64,000 nucleotides of DNA, taken from positions 3,472,001-3,536,000 of the forward strand of contig NZ_BLKZ01000001.1 in NCBI RefSeq assembly GCF_010723575.1, in the 5' to 3' direction. Source of the stretch: Mycobacterium bourgelatii (lineage in GTDB: Bacteria; Actinomycetota; Actinomycetes; Mycobacteriales; Mycobacteriaceae). A program made the position numbers and the translations under genes. The notes below the pieces were generated by a model, which had not been told where the DNA came from, ran no database searches, and saw nothing but the letters and a program-made list of their open reading frames with translations. Below are positions 8,568 to 17,200 of the stretch, piece by piece. Each line of letters starts with the position of its first letter. The stretch's first letter is position 1.

Positions 8568-10543
8568 GTAGCTCCTTTATCTGGCCCGAAATGAGTATCG
8601 CCGTCCTCGGTGGACGGAGTGTCGTTCGCAGTCTCTGCTTCGCTCTCCGGTTCGCTCGGAGGCGCCGCAGCCGAATCGTCGAGTTCGTCCGGGGGCCCGT
8701 CGGCGTCGGCAGGCTCGCCCGTGGGGCCGGACCGCCGGCGAAGCGGACGCGGGAACCATCCATTCTGCCGTATCGCGACGAGAATCACCGCTCCGGCCGC
8801 CCCGACCAGCACCCATTGCAGGATCGGGGCCCAGCGCGTCGCGGGTGTGAGGTTGGTCTTGAGCCGCACCTGCATGTCCAGGTAGTCGGGTTCGAAGAAC
8901 TTGGTACGGACCAGCTCGCCCCCGTCGGGCGCTATCACCGCGCTGATACCCGTGGTGCCCGCCACCACGACATAGCGGTCGTGCTCGACGGCCCGCACCT
9001 TGGCGAAGGCCAGCTGCTGCTCGCTCATGGTCTGGTTGAAGGTCGCGTTGTTGCTGGGCACGGCCAGCAACTGGGCGCCGTTGAGCACCGATTTACGCGG
9101 CGCACGGTCGAAGATGACTTCCCAGCAGGTGGCAACGCCGACCGGCACGCCGGCGATCCGCACCACGCCGGAGCCCGGGCGGGGCACGAAGTGGCCGGCC
9201 CGGTCGGCGTACCCGGAGAGATGCCGGAAGAGCCACGGCATCGGCAGGTACTCACCGAACGGCTGGACGATGGCCTTGTCGTGGCGGTCCGCGGGTCCGG
9301 TCTCCGGATTCCAGACCAGGACCGTGTTGGTGTACTCCGGGGCGTCCTGCGGGCGACCAGGCACGTCGAGAACGGTGCCGATCAGGATCGGCGCATCGAT
9401 GGCGCTGGCTGCCTTGGCGATCTGCTGCGCGGCGTCAGGATTGACCAGCGGATCGATATCCGACGAGTCCTCCGGCCAGACGACGAACTGTGGTTGGGGG
9501 GCGTTGCCTGCGCGGACGTCCTCGGCCAGGCGCAAGGTCTCCCGGGCATGGTTGTCCAGGACGGCGCGCCGCTGCGCATTGAAGTCGAGACCCAGCCGGG
9601 GCACGTTGCCCTGGATGACGGCGACGGTGACGGTGGGTTCGCCGCCTGATCCCGCGCCCGCGTGCCGCACCTGGGGCCAGATGACGATCGCGGCGAGCAG
9701 CACCAGACAAATGCAGACACCGGGGAGCAGCACGGCGGGCGGCTTGGCTTCGGCGTCCTCGGCCGCCTCGTCGGCCGGGGTGCCAGCCCGCGAGCCGGCG
9801 CGCCACCAGGTCTCTATTTCCAGAGCGATGGCCGTCAGGCTGGTGCCCACCAGTACGACGCCGGTTGACAGCAGCGCAACGCCGCCCAGCTGGACCAACG
9901 GGAGCAGCGGACCCTCGGCTTGCCCGAACGCCACCAGTCCCCAGGGGAACCCGCCGAACGGGAAGACCGACTTCACCCACTCGAGTGCCGCCCACAGCAG
10001 CGCAAACCAGATCGGCCAGCCGGGCAGTCCGCGAACTACCACGGCGAGCAGCCCGAACAGGGCGGGGAACAGTGCGCAGGTGGTGGCCAACGCCAACCAC
10101 GGCACGGTGCCGACGAAATTGCCGGTCCACGGCAGCAGCGGCAGGTAGAACGTCAGCCCGAACACAAAGCCGTAGCCCAGCCCACCCGCGACCGTGGTGG
10201 CCCGATGAGTCAGTACCCAGCTCAGCAGGGCGATGGAGATGAAGGCGGCCCACCACCAGTTGATCGGCGGGAAACTGGCGTACATCAGTGCTCCGGCGGC
10301 GGCAGAAACCAGCAACCGCGGCAGCCGGGGTCGCAGCGCCGCCCAGGCGCCGGGCAACCTCGCCTTCAGCCCGGTGCCGACGGCCGCCAGGCTCCGGCCT
10401 GCGGCGCTCTCGCGCTCCGGTTCGGCGGGCCCTGCGGGTTCGGCTGCGGTGTCCTCGGTGGGAGCCTCGGTCGTGTCTTCGGTGGGGTCTTCGGCCGTGT
10501 CTTCGGTGGGAGCCTCGGTGCGCTCGTCCTCTTCGTTAGCCAT
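8564..10543 (-). CDS. lnt: Apolipoprotein N-acyltransferase (Lnt/Ppm2)
   Basis: 659 residues from the ATG at 10543, which has GAGGTG upstream; a GTG four codons earlier is possible. An acidic Pro/Thr/Glu-rich tail (about 1-50) precedes about seven hydrophobic segments (LLVSAAAGALMYASFPP onwards) and a C-terminal nitrilase domain. The Lnt triad is visible: Glu in WPEDSSD (about 358), Lys in RHDKAIVQPFG (about 423), Cys in ATCWEV (about 473). Lnt adds the third acyl chain to the N-terminal Cys of lipoproteins. In mycobacteria this protein also anchors the mannosyl synthase. It starts inside the end of the amidohydrolase gene and overlaps ppm1 by four bases. A C-terminal acidic tail follows the last TM segment. 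Confidence 0.92.
   Translation of the reverse strand: MANEEDERTEAPTEDTAEDPTEDTTEAPTEDTAAEPAGPAEPERESAAGRSLAAVGTGLKARLPGAWAALRPRLPRLLVSAAAGALMYASFPPINWWWAAFISIALLSWVLTHRATTVAGGLGYGFVFGLTFYLPLLPWTGNFVGTVPWLALATTCALFPALFGLLAVVVRGLPGWPIWFALLWAALEWVKSVFPFGGFPWGLVAFGQAEGPLLPLVQLGGVALLSTGVVLVGTSLTAIALEIETWWRAGSRAGTPADEAAEDAEAKPPAVLLPGVCICLVLLAAIVIWPQVRHAGAGSGGEPTVTVAVIQGNVPRLGLDFNAQRRAVLDNHARETLRLAEDVRAGNAPQPQFVVWPEDSSDIDPLVNPDAAQQIAKAASAIDAPILIGTVLDVPGRPQDAPEYTNTVLVWNPETGPADRHDKAIVQPFGEYLPMPWLFRHLSGYADRAGHFVPRPGSGVVRIAGVPVGVATCWEVIFDRAPRKSVLNGAQLLAVPSNNATFNQTMSEQQLAFAKVRAVEHDRYVVVAGTTGISAVIAPDGGELVRTKFFEPDYLDMQVRLKTNLTPATRWAPILQWVLVGAAGAVILVAIRQNGWFPRPLRRRSGPTGEPADADGPPDELDDSAAAPPSEPESEAETANDTPSTEDGDTHFGPDKGAT
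10449..10518 (-). repeat. Three imperfect 22-24-base tandem repeats in the lnt 5' end
   Basis: Units at about 10449-10470, 10471-10494 and 10495-10518 share the core GTGTCTTCGGTGGG. They encode the repeated PTEDT motif in the N-terminal tail of Lnt. Unit number could vary between strains without breaking the frame, as units are near multiples of three. Confidence 0.6.
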
Positions 10544-12140
10544 AGATGACCGCACCTCGATGCACGGTCTGGCGACACCGTGGCAAGGCGTCGTTCGGCG
10601 TCAGGGAGGGCAAAGCCGGGACCCGAGACCGGGGGTCCGTCGACCAGCGCTGGACCGCGTTGCGGGGTGCGGCCACGTCCAGCGGTCCGGCATCCCACAC
10701 CGCATACGAGGCGAGCGCCCCGGGCACCAACGTGCCGGTCGTGCCGTCGCGGACGCCCCCGGCCCGCCAGCCGCCGCGGGTGGCCGCAGCGAACGCGGCG
10801 CGCGCCGACACCGCGCTGCCGGGGGTGCGGTGATTGATTGCGGCGCGCACGCTGGCCCACGGGTCGAAGCCGGTGACTGGGGCATCGGAGCCAAGGGCGA
10901 GGGGCACGCCTTGGGATGCTAACAGCGCCAGCGGGTTGAGCTGGCTACCTCTTTCCGGACCCAGGCGCCGGGCGTACATGCCGTCGTCGCCGCCCCACAG
11001 CGCGTCGAAATTGGGTTGGACGCTGGCGACGACGCCCCATGCGCCCAGTTTTGCGGCCTGTTCCGCGGTAACCATTTCCAGGTGCTCCAAGCGGTGCCCG
11101 CAGCGCGCGACCGCCACTACCCCGAGGTCGTTGACGACGTTTTCCAACGCCGTCACGACCGCCGATACCGCTGCGTCGCCGATGACGTGGAATCCGGCGG
11201 TCACCTCGGCTTCGGTGCAGGCCCGCAGATGGGCCTCGACGGCGTCGGGTTCCAGGTGGCAGGTGCCGGTGCAGCCGGGTTCGTCGGCGTAGGGCTCGTG
11301 CAGCCAGGCGGTGTGTGATCCGATGGCGCCGTCGACGAAAAGATCGCCGGCCAGCCCGTGCGACTTGGTCTCGGCCACCAGTGCGCGGGCCTGGGCAGCA
11401 GTGGTCACCGCTTCACCCCAGTAGCCGATGACTTCGACGCCGTTCTGCAGCTGATGCAGTTGCAGCCAGTCGTCCAGTCCGCCGATCTCGGGGCCGGCGC
11501 ACTCGTGGACCGCCACGACACCGGTGGCGGCCAAGGCCGCCAACGCCGCCGTGCGGGCTTCGGCGAGCTGGCCGTCGGTCAGCAGGCGACGGGCTGCGGC
11601 CCTGGCGAGGTGGTGCGCGTCGCCGGTCAGCGGCTGCTCGGCGCTGTAGCCGCAGGCGCGGTCGATGTCGGGGATCAGGCTGCGCAGACCGGTCGAGGCG
11701 AGTGCGGAGTGCACGTCGATGCGGGCCAGGTAGGCGGGGCGATCGCCGAGTACGGCGTCCAGCTCCGAGGTGGTGGGCGCCGTGTTGTCCGGCCACGCCG
11801 ACTCGTCCCAGCCGTGGCCCCATACCGGCTCCCGTGGGTGTGCGGCCGCGTGGTCGGCGAGCAGTTTCAGGCAGTGCTCGCGGGAGGTCGCCGACCGTAG
11901 GTCCAGTCCACTGAGGCTCAGACCCGTCGCGCTGAGGTGGATATGGCTGTCCACGAAGCCGGGAGCGACGAAGCCGCCCTCAAGATCCTGTATCTCAGCG
12001 TCCGGGAACTGGGTACGGCCGACGTCGTCGCTGCCCAGCCAGGCGATGACGTCGCCGCGCACCGCCATGGCGGTGGCGTCGGGGTGGGTGGGGCTGTGCA
12101 CCCGGCCGTTCAGCAGCAGCTTGGTGGGGATCGGCGTCAC
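10536..12140 (-). CDS. YtcJ-type metal-dependent amidohydrolase, Rv2052c-like
   Basis: 534 residues. The amidohydrolase-3 fold is indicated by the N-terminal beta sandwich (LLLNGRVHSP), the metal-binding HxH (DSHIHLS, His66 and His68), later histidines (HVIGDAA; GHRLEHLEM) and LALGSDAPV with the Asp typical of the family. The substrate is unknown; the family includes formamide and cyclic-amide hydrolases. GTG start at 12140 with no strong ribosome site. The gene follows fxsA by 9 bases and its end overlaps the lnt start by 8 bases, so fxsA-amidohydrolase-lnt-ppm1 is probably one transcription unit. The length and position match Rv2052c. Confidence 0.85.
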   Translation of the reverse strand: MTPIPTKLLLNGRVHSPTHPDATAMAVRGDVIAWLGSDDVGRTQFPDAEIQDLEGGFVAPGFVDSHIHLSATGLSLSGLDLRSATSREHCLKLLADHAAAHPREPVWGHGWDESAWPDNTAPTTSELDAVLGDRPAYLARIDVHSALASTGLRSLIPDIDRACGYSAEQPLTGDAHHLARAAARRLLTDGQLAEARTAALAALAATGVVAVHECAGPEIGGLDDWLQLHQLQNGVEVIGYWGEAVTTAAQARALVAETKSHGLAGDLFVDGAIGSHTAWLHEPYADEPGCTGTCHLEPDAVEAHLRACTEAEVTAGFHVIGDAAVSAVVTALENVVNDLGVVAVARCGHRLEHLEMVTAEQAAKLGAWGVVASVQPNFDALWGGDDGMYARRLGPERGSQLNPLALLASQGVPLALGSDAPVTGFDPWASVRAAINHRTPGSAVSARAAFAAATRGGWRAGGVRDGTTGTLVPGALASYAVWDAGPLDVAAPRNAVQRWSTDPRSRVPALPSLTPNDALPRCRQTVHRGAVIYG

Positions 12141-12149
12141 ACGCCAAAA

Positions 12150-12707
12150 CTACGTGGGCCAGCGGTCGAATTGCGTCGAGCCGGGCGCGGTCTGTGGCCG
12201 CGCATAGGGCAGCGGCGGCGGCTCGGCGTTGTAGACGTCTTCGACGCTGATCACCTCACCGTCGATGACGTCTCGGTTGTCGGGCGTCTTGCGGACGTAG
12301 AGGGCGTCTGCCAGGCCCGTCGCCTCTTCGGTGGTGAGCGGAACGCGGCGCAGGAAACCCCGCATGGCGATCGCGGTCAACGCCGGGCGAGCCGCGGAAC
12401 GGACGGGAGGCACCAACAACAGGAGGCCCAGCACGGTGCTGGCCAGCCCCGGCACCAGGACCAGACCTGTCGCGACGGCGACCAGCGCGCTGTCGCTGAG
12501 GGCACTACCGGGCGTGGTCACGCCTGACCGCAATTGCAGCAACTGTCGACTGAGCTGATATCCGCCCAACGGCGCCCAAAGGACCAGTCCAAGCCCCGAA
12601 GTTGCCGCCAGCACCAGCAAGGTCCAGCCCAGCCCGATGGCCGCCGTCAGCCCGACAAACACCGCGAACTCGACGACGGCATAAATGAGAAGCAGCCGTC
12701 TGACCAT
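12150..12707 (-). CDS. fxsA: FxsA family membrane protein
   Basis: 185 residues starting MVRRLLLIYAVVEFAVF. There are two N-terminal hydrophobic segments (to about residue 45), a cytoplasmic stretch, and two more hydrophobic segments around ALVAVATGLVLVPGLASTVLGLLLLVPP, with a polar C-terminal tail. FxsA proteins are small inner-membrane proteins; in E. coli overexpression relieves exclusion of phage T7 by the F plasmid, but the normal role is unclear. The open frame extends to 13004, but those residues do not resemble protein and overlap the next gene. It is the head of the fxsA-amidohydrolase-lnt-ppm1 run. Confidence 0.85.
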   Translation of the reverse strand: MVRRLLLIYAVVEFAVFVGLTAAIGLGWTLLVLAATSGLGLVLWAPLGGYQLSRQLLQLRSGVTTPGSALSDSALVAVATGLVLVPGLASTVLGLLLLVPPVRSAARPALTAIAMRGFLRRVPLTTEEATGLADALYVRKTPDNRDVIDGEVISVEDVYNAEPPPLPYARPQTAPGSTQFDRWPT

Positions 12708-12822
12708 GTCACGTCCAACGTCTGCACGTGCTGCGTAAGTTCCGCCGCTGACAACATGTCGGCTGCAGTTAGATGACGTAATGACGACGATCTGCGGGGA
12801 TGCTGACGGGATCGTGAAATTC

Positions 12823-13686
12823 TCAGGCCGGAGCGCGCAGCTTTTGCGCCAAAGCAGCGGCGAACGTGTGTGTGTCGCCGGGCCACCGCGCCGATAGGTA
12901 ATTGCCGTCGTCAACGACGAACGCCGGGCGCGAGTTGGTCGGGGTGTCGCGGAATAGCCCGGAGGTCTTGACCCACCGGTGCGGCGTGATCCGGGGGACG
13001 TCACAGAAATCCCGGGGATCGCGGAGGCTGCGAGTGACTTCCGCCTGCACCGACATGAATCCCTCGCTCTGTCCGGGCTGTTCGGTGTAGGTGCGGTAAT
13101 AGTCGCGATCCCAGTATCGGGTGATGCGGGTGATCCGCCAGGCGCTTCGTTCCAGCGCCCACGTCAACGCCGTCGTCCGGTGCCCGTAGAGCGCCGAGCG
13201 GCCGGTGTGGGGATCGATGCTGCGAGCGGCGAGCAGCACCCCGTGACAGATCGCGGCCACGATCACCTTTTGCTTGAAGGCGTGCACGACGAGTTGGTGC
13301 AGCGTCTCGCTGTCGATGTAGCTGCGCATGCCGCGAGCACGGTGGCCACCGGGCAGAAGTAATGCATCGATGCCGTCGAGGCTGGCTTCCGACCAGGTGA
13401 TCGGGCTGAGAAACTCCGGTGAGTGCCGCATCTCCTCATACGCCCGACGGCCATTCTTGTCGGCACGCAGGATCCGGCCGACGAGCGTGACGGCGCCCAG
13501 GCCCGGCACCCGGGACCACGGGTCCAATCCCCGGCCGGTCAGCATGATGTCGTCGGCGACGCCCGGCTCGCCGCTTGCGGTGGCGAATATGACCCGGTGC
13601 CCCTGGTGGGTCAGCACTCGCCAGCTGACCGCAACCTCGGTCGGGTCGAAGTCACGGTCGGGAATTGGAATCAGGACTGTGCCCAC
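12823..13686 (-). CDS. DJ-1/PfpI-like class I glutamine amidotransferase-fold protein
   Basis: 287 residues. The nucleophile elbow is VIVAAICHGV (Cys147, His148), preceded by LDGIDALLLPGGHRARGM, both typical of DJ-1/PfpI. The C-terminal part (ITRYWDRDYYRTYTEQPGQS) is an extension beyond the usual core. Such proteins act as glyoxalases, chaperones or amidases; none can be assigned here. GTG start at 13686, ten bases after the F420-type PPOX gene stop, so the two are probably co-transcribed. I do not recall this gene at this position in M. tuberculosis, so it may be an insertion between fxsA and cobN. Confidence 0.75.
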   Translation of the reverse strand: MGTVLIPIPDRDFDPTEVAVSWRVLTHQGHRVIFATASGEPGVADDIMLTGRGLDPWSRVPGLGAVTLVGRILRADKNGRRAYEEMRHSPEFLSPITWSEASLDGIDALLLPGGHRARGMRSYIDSETLHQLVVHAFKQKVIVAAICHGVLLAARSIDPHTGRSALYGHRTTALTWALERSAWRITRITRYWDRDYYRTYTEQPGQSEGFMSVQAEVTRSLRDPRDFCDVPRITPHRWVKTSGLFRDTPTNSRPAFVVDDGNYLSARWPGDTHTFAAALAQKLRAPA

Positions 13687-13696
13687 CGGGTCGGCT

Positions 13697-14077
13697 TTAA
13701 TTCACCCTGAGCTCAAGTCCGATGTTTTTCTCCATGCCGCCGCGCCACTTGCTGAATAGGTTGAACACCTTGCCCACGATGCCGTATCGCTTGCCGATTG
13801 CGTCATAGACAGCGGCGTTCTGCGATTTGTCGAGGACGGTCGCGGTGCCTTCGACGGCTTCGCTCTTCGGGTTGCCGCGCACGTCGCAGATGGCCAGCGT
13901 CACGCGGGGGGTGTTGCGAATTCGCTTGACCTTCCACGACTTTTCTTGAGTGATGACGAGCAGCCGGTCACCGTCTGCGGCGGCCCAGACCGGGACGGGC
14001 TTGGGCCGGCCGTCCTTGGTGAAGGTGGTCAGCAGGATGTACTGCGCCTTGGCTAGGTCCGCGAAAGAGGGCGTCAC
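13697..14077 (-). CDS. PPOX-class F420-dependent oxidoreductase, Rv2061c-like
   Basis: 126 residues from GTG 14077. The split beta-barrel FMN/F420-binding fold is suggested by YILLTTFTKDGRPKPVPVWAAADGDRLLVIT and by VKRIRNTPRVTLAICDVRGNP. This is the deazaflavin-dependent, pyridoxamine oxidase-like family expanded in mycobacteria. Members reduce diverse substrates with F420H2; the substrate here is unknown. It is directly downstream of cobN, as Rv2061c is of Rv2062c, separated by the 14134-14199 palindrome. The longer open frame to 14308 would run through that palindrome and into cobN, so I reject it. Confidence 0.8.
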   Translation of the reverse strand: MTPSFADLAKAQYILLTTFTKDGRPKPVPVWAAADGDRLLVITQEKSWKVKRIRNTPRVTLAICDVRGNPKSEAVEGTATVLDKSQNAAVYDAIGKRYGIVGKVFNLFSKWRGGMEKNIGLELRVN

Positions 14078-14133
14078 GGATGCCAACTTACCTGGTCCGC
14101 GCGTTTTGGCGGTTGTTCGACCCCTAACCCTCA

Positions 14134-14199
14134 CCCGCGAGCAGACGCAAAGTTGTACTCTGCGAGCACTTTTCATATAAGTTTGTGTCTGCTCGCGGG
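14134..14199. repeat. Large imperfect palindrome downstream of cobN
   Basis: Left arm CCCGCGAGCAGACGCAAA (14134-14151) and right arm TTTGTGTCTGCTCGCGGG (14182-14199) are 18-base arms with one mismatch and a 30-base spacer. The spacer holds another CTGCGAGCA. The palindrome lies nine bases after the cobN stop. It could end cobN transcription, or be a dispersed intergenic repeat: a related but more degenerate element lies at 47061-47126. Confidence 0.8.
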
Positions 14200-14207
14200 G
14201 AACCGTA

Positions 14208-17200
14208 CTAGCCTTCGAGGGTGCCCTCGGTTTCCAGTAGGGCCTGGCGCAGGCCGTCGAGGGTTTCGGGTTGCGGCTCGGCCCACATGCCACGGCCGGC
14301 CGCCTCAAGCAACCGCTCGGCCATACCGTGCAGAGCCCACGGATTGGACTCCAACATGAACTTGCGGTTCTCCGGGTCCAACACGTAACGCTCGGTGAGT
14401 TGTTCGTACATCCAGTCGGCCATCACCCCGGCGGTGGCGTCGTAGCCGAACAGGTAGTCGACGGTGGCGGCCATCTCGAAGGCGCCCTTGTAGCCATGCC
14501 GGCGCATCGCGGCCATCCAGCGTGGGTTGACCACCCGCGCACGGAAGACCCGGGTGGTCTCCTCGGACAGCGTGCGGGTGCGGATCGCGTCCGGACGGGT
14601 GTTGTCGCCGATGTAGGCGGCCGGTGCCTTTCCGGTGAGAGCGCGCACTGTGGCGACCATGCCGCCGTGGTACTGGAAGTAGTCGTCGGAGTCGGCGATG
14701 TCGTGCTCGCGGGTGTCGGTGTTCTTGGCGGCCACCGCGATTCGCCGGTACTGGCGGTTCATGTCGTCGACGGCTTCGCGACCGTCGAGGCCACGCCCGT
14801 AGGCGAATCCGCCCCACGCGGTGTAGACCTGCGCGAGGTCGGCGTCGTCGCGCCAGTTGCGGCTGTCGATCAGCTGCAACAGACCCGCGCCGTAGGTTCC
14901 CGGCTTGGACCCGAAAATCCTTGTCGTGGCGCGCCGTTGGTCGCCGTGCTGGCTCAGGTCTGCCTGGGCGTGGGCGCGAACATAGTTGTCGTCGGGGGGC
15001 TCGTCGAGATCGGCGACCAGCCGCACGGCGTCGTCGAGCATGGTGACCACATGCGGGAAGGCATCCCGGAAGAAGCCCGAGATGCGGACCGTCACATCGA
15101 TGCGCGGCCGCCCGAGCTCGGCCAGCGGTATCGGGGTCAGCCCGGTGACGCGCCGCGACGCATCGTCCCAGACCGGCCGGACACCCAGCAGCGCAAGCAC
15201 TTCGGCGATGTCGTCACCGGCGGTACGCATGGCCGAGGTACCCCACACCGACAGCCCCACCGATTGCGGCCATTCGCCGTGGTCGACGCGGTAGCGATCC
15301 AGCAACGAGTCCGCCAGCGCCACACCGGCTTCCCACGCCAGCCGGGATGGGACGGCCTTGGGGTCGACGGCGTAGAAATTGCGGCCCGTCGGCAGCACGT
15401 TGATCAGCCCGCGAAGGGGCGATCCGGACGGGCCGGCCGGAATGAAATGCCCGTCCAACGCGCGCAATATTTGGTCGATTTCCGCATCGGTGCCGGCCAA
15501 CCGGGGCACGACCTCGGTCGCGGCGAACCGCAGCACCGCTGCGACGTCGGGGTTGTCGGTGATCCCGTCCACGGCCCCCGGGGCCCAGCCACTGGCCTGC
15601 AATTCGGCCACCAGTCCACGGGCCGCGGACTCAACCTGGTCGACCGATGCGCGTTCGTCGGTGCCGTCCTCGGCCAAGCCGAGCGCCTGGCGCAGCCCTG
15701 GCAGCGTGTGCTCGCCGCCGAACAACTGTCGGGCACGCAGGATGGCCAGCACCAGGTCGAGTTCGGCTTCCCCCGTTGGCTTTTGCCCGAGGATGTGCAG
15801 GCCGTCGCGGATTTGAACGTCCTTGATCTCGCACAGCCAGCCGTCGATGTGCAGGATCATGTCGTCGAATGAGTCTTCTCCGGGGCGCTCGGTCAGTCCC
15901 AGGTCGTGGTCCATCTTGGCGGCGCGGATCAGCGTCCAGATCTGCTGTCGAATCGCGGGCAGCTTGGCCGGATCCAGCGCCGCGACGTTGGCGTACTCGT
16001 CGAGCAGCTGCTCCAAACGGGCTATGTCGCCGTAGGTTTCGGCCCGCGCCATGGGCGGGATCAGGTGGTCCACGAGTACCGCGTGAGCCCGGCGCTTGGC
16101 CTGGGTGCCCTCGCCCGGATCGTTGACCAGGAACGGGTAGATCAGCGGCAGATCGCCCAGCGCAGCGTCGGAACCGCAGGCCGCCGACATGCCCAGCGTC
16201 TTTCCTGGCAGCCACTCCAGGTTGCCGTGCTTGCCGAGATGCACCACGGCGTGTGCCCGAAAACTGGACGGGAAGCCGCCATCGAGCCAGCGGTAGGCGG
16301 CCAGGTAGTGGTGGCTGGGCGGTAGGTCCGGGTCGTGGTAGATCGCGACGGGGTTCTCGCCGAAGCCGCGCGGCGGTTGGACCATCAGCACCAGGTTGCC
16401 CGCTTGCATTGCGGCGATGACGATTTCGCCGTCGGGATCGTGGTTGCGGTCGACGAACAGTTCACCGGGCGGTGGGCCCCAGTGCTTTGTCACGGCGTCG
16501 GCCAGTTCGCTCGGCAACGTCGCGAACCAGGCTCGATAGTCTTTGGCCGACACCCTGATCGGATTTCCGGCCAGTTGTCCCTCGGTGAGCCAGTCGGGGT
16601 CCTGGCCGCCGCGTTCGATCAGGGCATGGATCAGGGCGTCGCCATCGCCGGCGTCGAGACCGGGAATGTCGCCTACCTGGTACCCGTAATCGCGCATGGC
16701 CCGCAGCAGGGCGACGGCGCTGGCCGGGGTGTCCAGTCCGACCGCATTGCCGATGCGTGCGTGTTTGGTTGGGTAAGCCGAGAACACCAGCGCCACCCGC
16801 TTGTCCGCGGGTGCCACCTGCCGCAACTGCGCGTACCGGACGGCCAGACCGGCGACCCGCGCGCACCGCTCCGGGTCGGCGACATAAGAGATCAGCCCGT
16901 CGTCGTCAATCTCCTTGAACGAGAACGGAACCGTGATGATCCGGCCGTCGAATTCCGGCACCGCGACCTGGCTGGCGACGTCGAGCGGGCTCAACCCGTC
17001 ATCGTTGTCCTGCCATTGGCTACGAGAGCTGGTCAGGCACAGCCCTTGTAGGATCGGAATATCCAGTGCTGCAAGGTGTTCGACGTTCCAGCTGTCGTCA
17101 TCCCCGCCGGCCGACGCGGTCGCGGGCTTCACTCCCCCGGCGGCCAGCACGGTGACCACCATGGCGTCCGCCTCGCCCAGTTTGTCCAATAGCTCCGGTT

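Noticed and set aside
14271..15872. A 533-codon plus-strand open frame opposite cobN, and many similar long antisense frames (for example 46078-47223, 55647-57086)
   Set aside because: They are mirror frames of real high-GC genes, with compositions full of Arg/Gly/His and no recognisable domains.
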